DNA of 5,849 nt from Bacteroidota bacterium (GTDB lineage: Bacteria; Bacteroidota; Ignavibacteria; Ignavibacteriales; Melioribacteraceae): NCBI GenBank assembly GCA_023381535.1, contig JAMCSN010000237.1, positions 1-5,849 of the forward strand, given 5' to 3'. Shown here piece after piece: positions 1 through 5,849 of this stretch (position 1 is its first letter; each line of letters opens with the position of its first letter). The position numbers and the translations under genes are program-made. The notes under the pieces were generated by a model. The model ran no database searches, was not told where the DNA came from, and saw only the letters and a program-made list of their open reading frames with translations.

Positions 1-38
1 TTATTTATTATGATGCTATAATCGTTCATTTAGATCAT

Positions 39-70
39 AATTCTCAATTATCAATTCACAATTCTCAATT
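39..70. repeat. Short AT-rich direct repeat after the export gene
   Basis: The 11-mer AATTCTCAATT occurs at 39-49 and again at 60-70, a 21-nt period, with a partial copy TCAATTC at 51-57 between them. GATC occurs on both sides, at 33-36 and 71-74. The array begins 8 nt beyond the export gene's TAA stop. Similar low-complexity runs are common between genes of AT-rich FCB bacteria, as I recall. There is no GC-rich stem and T-tract, so I do not call a terminator. Confidence 0.45.
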
Positions 71-78
71 GATCCAGA

Positions 79-2535
79 TTATTTCGACAAGTTTTTCACA
101 GTAAGCACCAAGATTGCCGCCGAACTCGTTACGCTGACAATATCACGTATTATTGGCCAGACATCTGTCGGTTTGTTGATCCGTAACGGAACAAAAATAG
201 TTGAACCGGAATTTATTTCATCATTGGGAATAAAAAACCAGCCTGATGGCTTCCACTTTGAACCGTTCGGCTGAACAACAACTTCGTCTCCATCGGCAGA
301 ATTCTCAGTGTATCCGCCAGCTTGTTTAATATAGTAACTTAAGCTCGCACCTTCTTTGTATGGAACACTGGATGGAAGTCCTACTTCGCCTGCCACATAA
401 ACAACTCTGGGATTTTTAGGTACAACTACTTCGTCGCCGGGGAATAAAACTAAATCGTAAACATTATTACCATTTTGAGAAAAATCATCCCAATCGATTG
501 GAATTACGCCTGAGAAAAGAGCATTAAACTTTGACTTATCATAAAGAGCATTATAATTGTATTTTATTTTTAGCGAGTCGGGCAGCTTCGTTGGTTCTAG
601 CATAGAAAATATAGGATTTCCGCGTTTAACAAATATACCTTTCAAGTAGGCGCTCTTCTTGAAACCGCCGCTACGTTTTATGAATTCAGATAGCTTTTCA
701 CTTCTATGCAGAATTGTGTAAGTCCCCGGATATTCAACTTCGCCTGAAATGGTTACGGTCTGATTAAAGTTCTTAAGCGGATCGGTCTTAATTAAAACTC
801 TATCGAAATCTTTCAACATAAAATCATCACCCTTAGCCACATTCCAATATTCTTCTGGAAGAGATACGGTAAATTTCTGAGAATAAATCTCCGAGCTTGT
901 GGTATCCATCCGGGTAATTTCGATCTCCTTTGTAGTAGCCTTATCGGTTAATCCGCCAGCGAGCGTAATTAATTCCGCAACTGTCATGTCCTTAAAGCGG
1001 GTAAAAGTCCCAGGTGACTTGACCTCGCCGGAAATCTCAACACTTCGCGCCGGAAAGAAAGTTTGTTGGTTGAATATTCTTACTTCATCACGATTCTGAA
1101 GTAATAAATTATTAGTCTCATCTCCTTTAAGAGCAAGTGAAACATTGAAATTATAAATCTCCTTTTTCTCCGACGGCAGAGTTCTAATAAGAATTCCTTT
1201 ATCAACAAATGCTTCTTTCAAAAGAGAATCAGCCTTAAAGATCAAATCTTTTACGTGCATCCCTTGAGGAGTAAGTTCATAAACTCCCGGCTTCTTTACA
1301 TATCCGGTAATTGAAACTCGATTCTCAGGCAAGTTATTTATTCCCAGAATCGAAACAACATCTCCGCTTTCAAGTGAATATTTGTCATTCAATAACTCGT
1401 TCACTGATTTGAAGTTAAGATCCAAACTCAAAATATTGTCAGCGTAAGATTTCCGTTGAGCAAAAGGAATGATTCTTTCAATATGTACACGGTCAAAATA
1501 AGCAGTGAACTTTAATCCACCGGCATATTCAATTAAGTCGTTTAGTTTTTCGTTTTCTTTTAGCTCATATATTCCCGGTCGAAATGCATTCCCGGCGATA
1601 GCAACTCTCTTTCCAACAGGGGGTACAAATATTATATCTTCATCCTCCAACCTTACATCTTTTGATTTGTTACCGGTAATCAAGTACTCGTAAAGATCAA
1701 TTGTAGCTATCATTTTACCGGCACGCATAATCTGAACATTTCTCAGAGAGCCGTTAATTGTTGGTCCACCGCAATAGTATAACGCAGTAAATGAAGACGA
1801 AAGAGCCGGAAGTGTATACCCACCTGGAGTATTTACTTCACCCAAGACATAGACTTTAACACTGCGGAGTTTTCCTGTCGAAATATCTAATTTTGTTTTT
1901 GCATCAACGTCTGAAGATTTCAAAGATGCATATACCTTTGACAACGCAGAAAAAATTCTGCTGCGTACTTCATTTAAAGTCAAACCGTTCACAGGCACCA
2001 AACCGACATTTGGAATATAAATGTCTCCGTTCTTTGAAACAGTTAGATTATTAACCAATTGGGTCTCTCCCCAAAGTGTAATTACTAACTCATCGCCGGG
2101 TCCGACAACATAATTTGTTGGTACAGGAACATTTAATGACGGTTCGAACGTAGTAGGTGAATAGTTAAAAACATTATAACCGAAAGCTTGAAGCCCCCCG
2201 GCTCCTTCTCTTCCCTCAAATTCCGGTACGGCAAATGAAGCTGCTCTCGTTACACTCGGTGGTGTTACTATCACTTTTTCTTGACTAGTAGCAGAAACAT
2301 TCGCGGCTTCTTTCTTAGCAGTAGCTTGCTGAAGTTTGTTGTAATCTTCTAACGTGTAGCCTGCGGCTTCTGCCTTTTGTTTCAATTGTTCTTCAGTCAT
2401 TCCGCTCTGCTGAATCTTCTTTTGAAGTTCTTCCATGGTTTGAGAGTATACCGAAGACTTGATTGATACTAGGCTAATAAAAACTACGAAAATTATAAAA
2501 GCAGGTGAGTAAAATTTTAGGGTTAATGTTTTCAT
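79..2535 (-). CDS. Wza-like polysaccharide export protein with about six SLBB domains
   Basis: Probable export channel for a surface polysaccharide, acting in the periplasm and outer membrane. The 818-residue product starts with a signal peptide (hydrophobic core about residues 12-24, likely cut near SSVYSQ at 27-32). There is no lipobox cysteine, unlike E. coli Wza. Residues 34-70 look like short helices (GMTEEQL, GYTLEDY), as I recall from other Bacteroidota exporters, followed by a low-complexity linker. A Poly_export domain begins at about 141 with YVVGPGDELVITLWGE. Repeated V-x-G-x-V-x-x-PG-x-Y signatures mark SLBB units at about 225-305, 309-395, 406-488, 497-584, 592-704 and 710-783; the last has PS for PG. 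A hydrophobic C-terminal segment at 791-813 could be the membrane helix. It is much longer than Wza (roughly 380 residues), but long versions are usual in this group. The ATG start gives a clean signal peptide, though no Shine-Dalgarno is seen. The family assignment is firm; the substrate is unknown. Confidence 0.93.
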   Translation of the reverse strand: MKTLTLKFYSPAFIIFVVFISLVSIKSSVYSQTMEELQKKIQQSGMTEEQLKQKAEAAGYTLEDYNKLQQATAKKEAANVSATSQEKVIVTPPSVTRAASFAVPEFEGREGAGGLQAFGYNVFNYSPTTFEPSLNVPVPTNYVVGPGDELVITLWGETQLVNNLTVSKNGDIYIPNVGLVPVNGLTLNEVRSRIFSALSKVYASLKSSDVDAKTKLDISTGKLRSVKVYVLGEVNTPGGYTLPALSSSFTALYYCGGPTINGSLRNVQIMRAGKMIATIDLYEYLITGNKSKDVRLEDEDIIFVPPVGKRVAIAGNAFRPGIYELKENEKLNDLIEYAGGLKFTAYFDRVHIERIIPFAQRKSYADNILSLDLNFKSVNELLNDKYSLESGDVVSILGINNLPENRVSITGYVKKPGVYELTPQGMHVKDLIFKADSLLKEAFVDKGILIRTLPSEKKEIYNFNVSLALKGDETNNLLLQNRDEVRIFNQQTFFPARSVEISGEVKSPGTFTRFKDMTVAELITLAGGLTDKATTKEIEITRMDTTSSEIYSQKFTVSLPEEYWNVAKGDDFMLKDFDRVLIKTDPLKNFNQTVTISGEVEYPGTYTILHRSEKLSEFIKRSGGFKKSAYLKGIFVKRGNPIFSMLEPTKLPDSLKIKYNYNALYDKSKFNALFSGVIPIDWDDFSQNGNNVYDLVLFPGDEVVVPKNPRVVYVAGEVGLPSSVPYKEGASLSYYIKQAGGYTENSADGDEVVVQPNGSKWKPSGWFFIPNDEINSGSTIFVPLRINKPTDVWPIIRDIVSVTSSAAILVLTVKNLSK

Positions 2536-2580
2536 AAGTATAATTTTTGTTTTAGGAAACTATCATTTTTAAGTTCATTG

Positions 2581-2606
2581 ATTAATGGTATGATACCGCT
2601 ATTAAT
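2581..2606. promoter_or_regulatory. Palindrome in the leader of the SLBB export gene, possible operator
   Basis: A perfect dyad GGTAT-G-ATACC at 2587-2597 is flanked by ATTAAT at 2581-2586 and again at 2601-2606, each itself a palindrome, with 3 extra bases (GCT) on one side. The one-base centre makes an RNA hairpin unlikely, so a protein-binding site is the more natural reading. It lies about 20 nt downstream of the candidate TATAAT and about 50 nt before the ATG. No regulator is known. Confidence 0.2.
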
Positions 2607-2615
2607 TTGATACAC

Positions 2616-2650
2616 TATTATAATTTAAATAAATTAATAAATAAAATATA
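2616..2650 (-). promoter_or_regulatory. Possible promoter region for the SLBB export gene
   Basis: This is a run of 35 bases with no G or C, inside the 152-nt gap between the glycosyltransferase and the export gene. On the minus strand it contains a perfect TATAAT at 2622-2617, about 80 nt before the export gene's ATG. No good -35 hexamer lies 17 nt further upstream (TTTATT only), and I found no Bacteroidota-type TAnnTTTG element. In such AT-rich DNA a TATAAT can occur by chance, so this is suggestive only. If real, the export gene could be transcribed both from here and by read-through from the genes before it. Confidence 0.3.
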
Positions 2651-2687
2651 CTGTTTAGCAGAATTTTCTCCCTAGAATTTCGACTAC

Positions 2688-3422
2688 TTACCTAATGAGC
2701 TCCCACGACTTTGAAAACGATCTCTTAAAAAATAGCGACGCAGAGCTATTTAGAAACCACGCTCTCATTATTCTAAAATACCCCCACTTCCTGTAGCGTC
2801 TGGGTGACTCATAGACAACAAAATCATTAATAAACAGTACCTTCCCTTGTCTTCTGATACGTGTAAACAATTCAAAATCTTCACCAGCGTGAAGGTCTTT
2901 TCTGTAACCGCCGACCTTATTGTATGTACTCTTTCTGATTACCTGACATTCTCCCCTTCCCATTCCCATTCCAAGAAAATTAAGAAACCGGAAGTAACCA
3001 TTCAAAAAAGTCGCCATATACTTATCACTCCTAAGTTCTTCCTCAGGGAAGACTTTAACTTTGGTAGTAAGCGCTGCATAATTACTCGGAAGAAATTTCT
3101 CTTCAACAATTTGTAAGAGTTTGCCTAAGTCAATTCGAACATCGGCATTGATAAATATTAAAATGTCGCCGGATGATTCCTCTGCTCCACGCGCTCTTCC
3201 GCTTGATATTGTCCTAATGTTCCCATTCGTATGCTTCAAAAGCTTATCTGAAAACTTTTCTGCCAACTCCAACGTACAATCGCAACTACCGCCGTCCGAG
3301 ACTATTATTTCAAGACTACGGTGATTCATCCGTTTTACATCGTACAAGGATTCGAGCAGCGAAGGAAGAAGTTTTTCTTCGTTCAGTGTCGGAATGATGA
3401 TCGAATATTTCAATTTCCCCAC
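2688..3422 (-). CDS. Family 2 (GT-A fold) glycosyltransferase
   Basis: Probable cytoplasmic sugar transferase using a nucleotide-sugar donor in polysaccharide assembly; donor and acceptor cannot be read from sequence. The 244-residue product opens with the GT2 nucleotide-binding strand (YSIIIPTLNEE, 6-16), then EIIVSDGGSCDCT (38-50), RARGAEESSGDILIFINAD (76-94, where the DXD-type metal site should be), GRGECQVIRKSTYNKVGGY (155-173), the AGED motif (179-182) and ESPRRYRKWG (205-214). The length and the ESPRRYR ending recall the compact GT2 group that includes TIGR04283; this is from memory. There is no transmembrane helix, so it is not a polyprenyl-phosphate type with membrane anchors. The start is GTG, because an in-frame TAA lies two codons upstream, and the catalytic fold begins almost at once. 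No clear Shine-Dalgarno precedes it. It lies 57 nt after the Wzi-like gene and is probably cotranscribed with it. Oddities are NAD in place of the usual DAD-like motif, and two cysteines in the DGGSxDxT loop. Confidence 0.9.
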   Translation of the reverse strand: MGKLKYSIIIPTLNEEKLLPSLLESLYDVKRMNHRSLEIIVSDGGSCDCTLELAEKFSDKLLKHTNGNIRTISSGRARGAEESSGDILIFINADVRIDLGKLLQIVEEKFLPSNYAALTTKVKVFPEEELRSDKYMATFLNGYFRFLNFLGMGMGRGECQVIRKSTYNKVGGYRKDLHAGEDFELFTRIRRQGKVLFINDFVVYESPRRYRKWGYFRIMRAWFLNSSASLFFKRSFSKSWELIR

Positions 3423-3479
3423 AACTTAAATTGATTGATATAAAATTTTCTAACCAAGATAATCTATGAAACAATTTAA

Positions 3480-5150
3480 CTAAAAATCGGTTGACACCGT
3501 AACGTAAAAATATGAATCGACATATTTCTTATCGATATACTTCATATTGATGTTCTGTAAAGAATAGGTTAAGTCAATAAAATATTGTCGAACCGGTTCA
3601 AGGCGCAAAGCAAAAGTAAACATATCACGGTCAATTCTGTTACCCATCAGAAATTCGTTTCTATAAGTGCCGTCGCCGTCGCCTCTGTTCACGTCTCCGC
3701 CATAGTTGCGTATCAAGTTTCCTTTGCTGTCAAGGATAATCCCGGTTCCAGAGCGTTGATGCTGAAATTTAAAATTAATAAAAGTTCGTCCCGATAAATA
3801 ATAATTGAGAAGAATAGCAATTTCATCGGAGTTCGGAGGAAGAGCATGCCCTAAACTGATTCCCCAATCTGCGTACGTGCTTTCGTTTGTTCTGTGAGAA
3901 TAGACAAAGGGATCAATTCGTGTGTATTCAATTGTTGCAGTGAGATCTGAAATCTTAAACGGGTCAACAAACATTATTCCTGCCTGGTAGCCGAATTTAT
4001 TATCGTCGCTGCTTGCATCGTTCGCGTACAAAGTCTTGAAATTCAAATCGTCGATAAGAAGCGAAAGTTGAAGTGCAATATCATTAACGGGTTTGATTTC
4101 CATATCTATTCCCATCAATGCGTTACTTTGGTTTTTTGGCTCCGCTGTAAAATCCGCGGAAGTAAGAAAACTTAACGGGTTCATATATGTAAAACTGATC
4201 GGACGGTTAGCAGCGATGATACTCTCGTATAGCCCAAGCCTGAAGTTCTCCGAAAAATTAATATCAAGCCGGTGTGCGATAATATTTTTTGAAGTAAGTG
4301 CTATTCCTAACGAATCTCCCTTCAAGTTTCCGTAGAAGAAAGAGTAATGAAGCGATTTGTATTTCACATCGATTCTGCCGAAATCAAAAGGAGCGGTATT
4401 GCCTGATAGAAAAAGTTTGTCGATAAATCCTGTTCCCATCTGAAATTTCTCTCTACCGAATGTCAATGCAATAGCGCGGTTGCTTGCTTCAAAACGCATG
4501 TAACCTTCAAATGAATCATAATACTTCTCATTTAAGAATTTTAGCGTCGAGTGAAGTTTTGAATCATAACTTGCTGCTACTACTCTCGCGTAACCATCGC
4601 CGCCAATTTGCTGACCGTTAGACATTCGAAGGTAGTAACCGAAGTTATCGTACAAAGTGCCGCGTAGACGTATTCCTATTTCACCCAACCCAATATTCGT
4701 TTTAGGATAACTCTCTGCATTAAAATCACGGTACGACAATGACCCCATTCCGTCAAGGAACAATGACGCGTTGCTATCTGCGTAAGCGTAAAGATATTTA
4801 TAATTATCGTCGTTGAATATTTCACCGATACTTGGTTTTTTGAAGAATGAATATGAACTTTCGAGATTCTTCTCAAGATCAAAATGAAACTCAATCAATA
4901 AATCTTTGAATACTTTCTTTTCCGATGAGTCAAGGTTAGACTGTTTTTCTTGAATTTCTTTCAAGAATATTGCAACATCTTTTCTGCTTAAAGGAAGATT
5001 AGAACTGTTGTAATTTTCAATTACGCCTTTCAGTTCCATTCTTTTCAAGAAAGGATAGACTTTATGAGAAATGGGCACTAATTCTACTTGTGAATAGATG
5101 CTGCTAATCGAAATCAATAAAACTATAATTAAGAAAAAAGTCTTCTTCAT
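3480..5150 (-). CDS. Wzi-like capsule assembly outer-membrane beta-barrel protein
   Basis: Probable outer-membrane protein that helps assemble or anchor capsule or exopolysaccharide at the surface, by analogy with the Wzi family (PF14052). The 556-residue product has a signal peptide (KK at 2-3, hydrophobic core 5-17, likely cut near SSIYSQ at 16-21). Residues 24-65 form a small domain (VPISHKVYPFLKRMELKGVI, then LPLSRKDVAIFL) resembling the N-terminus of FCB-group Wzi-like proteins. The rest alternates like beta strands, with family-like stretches FGREKFQMGTGF (231-242), LGLYESIIAANRPISFTYMNP (305-325) and LLIDDLNF (364-371). It ends YFYVTVSTDF, a terminal Phe typical of barrels inserted by BamA. 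I start it at the ATG at 5150, not the in-frame TTG at 5210: the TTG start would put 20 polar residues before the signal peptide and overlap the upstream gene, while an AAGGGA lies 7 nt before the ATG. The exact family is recognised from memory; an exported barrel is near certain. Confidence 0.82.
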   Translation of the reverse strand: MKKTFFLIIVLLISISSIYSQVELVPISHKVYPFLKRMELKGVIENYNSSNLPLSRKDVAIFLKEIQEKQSNLDSSEKKVFKDLLIEFHFDLEKNLESSYSFFKKPSIGEIFNDDNYKYLYAYADSNASLFLDGMGSLSYRDFNAESYPKTNIGLGEIGIRLRGTLYDNFGYYLRMSNGQQIGGDGYARVVAASYDSKLHSTLKFLNEKYYDSFEGYMRFEASNRAIALTFGREKFQMGTGFIDKLFLSGNTAPFDFGRIDVKYKSLHYSFFYGNLKGDSLGIALTSKNIIAHRLDINFSENFRLGLYESIIAANRPISFTYMNPLSFLTSADFTAEPKNQSNALMGIDMEIKPVNDIALQLSLLIDDLNFKTLYANDASSDDNKFGYQAGIMFVDPFKISDLTATIEYTRIDPFVYSHRTNESTYADWGISLGHALPPNSDEIAILLNYYLSGRTFINFKFQHQRSGTGIILDSKGNLIRNYGGDVNRGDGDGTYRNEFLMGNRIDRDMFTFALRLEPVRQYFIDLTYSLQNINMKYIDKKYVDSYFYVTVSTDF

Positions 5151-5157
5151 ATTTGGT

Positions 5158-5163
5158 TCCCTT
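5158..5163 (-). promoter_or_regulatory. Ribosome binding site of the Wzi-like gene
   Basis: On the minus strand this reads AAGGGA and sits 7 nt before the ATG at 5150, a suitable Shine-Dalgarno distance. It is the best such match in the window and supports the signal-peptide start over the upstream TTG. The match to AGGAGG is only partial. Confidence 0.5.
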
Positions 5164-5184
5164 AGATTACATCCACTCTTTGTT

Positions 5185-5849
5185 CTAAATTCTACCGTTA
5201 AAATATTCAAGCGTAATTTTTAAGCCCTCGGAGCGGTTTACTTTCGGTTCCCATTTTAGCAATATTCTAGCGCGGGTAATGTCTGGTTGTCTTACTTTAG
5301 GATCATCAACGGGTAATTCTTTATAAACAATTTTACTTTTTGATTTTGTTAGAAGGAGAACTTCTTTAGCAAACTCATCAATTGTAATTTCATCCGGATT
5401 GCCGATATTGACAGGCATTACTTCTTTCGAAAGAAGCAGTTTGAATATTCCATCAATTAAATCGCTAACGTAGCAAAAACTTCTCGTTTGTGAGCCGTCG
5501 CCGAAAACTGTGATGTCTTGTTGCTTAAGAGCTTGGTCTATAAATGTAGGTAAAGCACGCCCGTCATCCAATCTCATTCTCGGTCCGTAGGTGTTAAAAA
5601 TTCTCACGATGCGTGTATCAAGATTGTGATAACGGTGATAAGCCATAGTCATTGCTTCGGCAAATCTTTTTGCTTCGTCATAAACACCACGCGGACCAAC
5701 CGGATTAACGTTCCCCCAATACTCTTCGCTTTGCGGATGAATGAGCGGATCGCCGTAAACTTCAGAAGTGGAGGCTAAAAGAAATGTTGCATTTTTTTCC
5801 TTTGCCAGTCCCAGCGCCTTATGTGTACCGAGAGAACCAACTTTTAAAG
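5185..5849 (-). CDS. UDP-glucuronate decarboxylase-like SDR enzyme (UDP-xylose synthase), N-terminus outside window
   Basis: Probable NAD-dependent cytoplasmic enzyme converting UDP-glucuronate to UDP-xylose and CO2, a sugar donor for polysaccharide synthesis. The reading frame is open to the right edge, so the first codons and the Rossmann GxxGxxG motif are missing; about 220 residues remain of roughly 310-320. The first full codon is at 5847-5845. Seen in order are [36 protein letters not shown] with the catalytic YxxxK (Tyr at 5682-5680, Lys at 5670-5668), [32 protein letters not shown] and [15 protein letters not shown]. Ser-Glu in STSEVYG matches decarboxylases such as UXS and ArnA, whereas RmlB-type dehydratases carry Asp-Glu; the Arg of TRSF fits the decarboxylase active site. 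An ATG at 5652 opens a shorter frame but lies after the YxxxK motif and is not the real start. It ends in TAG, 34 nt before the Wzi-like gene, probably in one operon. A related epimerase or dehydratase is possible but less likely. Confidence 0.88.
   Translation of the reverse strand, partial: LKVGSLGTHKALGLAKEKNATFLLASTSEVYGDPLIHPQSEEYWGNVNPVGPRGVYDEAKRFAEAMTMAYHRYHNLDTRIVRIFNTYGPRMRLDDGRALPTFIDQALKQQDITVFGDGSQTRSFCYVSDLIDGIFKLLLSKEVMPVNIGNPDEITIDEFAKEVLLLTKSKSKIVYKELPVDDPKVRQPDITRARILLKWEPKVNRSEGLKITLEYFNGRI

Noticed and set aside
33..74. CRISPR array or rho-independent terminator
   Set aside because: There are only two copies of an 11-mer with a 10-nt spacing, too short for CRISPR, and no GC-rich stem followed by a T-tract.
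899..1099. Plus-strand open frame of 66 codons
   Set aside because: It is antisense within the exporter's SLBB region, has no recognisable domain, and the overlapping minus-strand protein is clearly real.
1505..1693. Plus-strand open frame of 62 codons
   Set aside because: It is antisense to the second SLBB unit; its Ser/Phe-rich composition reflects the complement of Lys/Glu-rich codons.
2660..2687. Terminator after the glycosyltransferase
   Set aside because: The AGAATTTT/AGAATTTC pair here is a direct repeat rather than an inverted one, so no stable hairpin forms.
2847..3324. Two plus-strand open frames (2847-3116 and 3121-3324)
   Set aside because: Both are antisense to conserved glycosyltransferase motifs and have no domain or independent support.
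3585..4335. Two plus-strand open frames (3585-3797 and 4093-4335)
   Set aside because: They lie antisense to the barrel gene and show no recognisable protein features.
4676..4894. Minus-strand open frame of 72 codons in another phase
   Set aside because: It lies wholly inside the Wzi-like gene in a different frame and has no domain.
5185..5652. Complete 155-residue protein starting at 5652
   Set aside because: The frame stays open to the right edge and the upstream part encodes essential family motifs (STSEVYG, YxxxK), so the gene is simply cut by the window edge.

Overview
The window is a stretch of a surface-polysaccharide (capsule or exopolysaccharide) locus. Every convincing gene lies on the minus strand, so transcription runs from right to left. 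The low GC content, weak or absent Shine-Dalgarno sequences, two exported proteins whose signal peptides end in Tyr-Ser-Gln, and an export protein with many SLBB domains all point to the FCB group (Bacteroidota, or Ignavibacteria/Chlorobiota relatives). That placement is inferred from style and remembered family sequences, not from a search.

In transcription order the layout is as follows. (1) 5849-5185 holds the C-terminal two thirds of a sugar-nucleotide SDR enzyme, most like UDP-glucuronate decarboxylase (UDP-xylose synthase); its N-terminus lies beyond the right edge. (2) 5150-3480 encodes an exported outer-membrane beta-barrel protein resembling the Wzi capsule-assembly family, starting 34 nt after gene 1. 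(3) 3422-2688 encodes a GT2-type glycosyltransferase with a GTG start, 57 nt further on. (4) After a 152-nt gap that includes a 35-nt run of pure A/T and a possible promoter, 2535-79 encodes a large Wza-like polysaccharide export protein with about six SLBB repeats. (5) 78-1 is a short AT-rich tail with a repeated 11-nt motif just past the last stop codon.

Together the genes suggest one pathway. The decarboxylase would supply UDP-xylose or a related pentose donor, the GT2 enzyme would add a sugar to a growing glycan, the SLBB protein would form the export channel, and the Wzi-like barrel would help assemble or retain the polymer at the cell surface. No Wzx/Wzy, Wzc or ABC-transporter gene is visible, so the secretion route cannot be settled here. 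I see no mobile element, CRISPR array, RNA gene or clear rho-independent terminator. Nothing in the window requires a new biological system; the points worth checking are details of domain architecture, start sites, active-site substitutions and intergenic signals.
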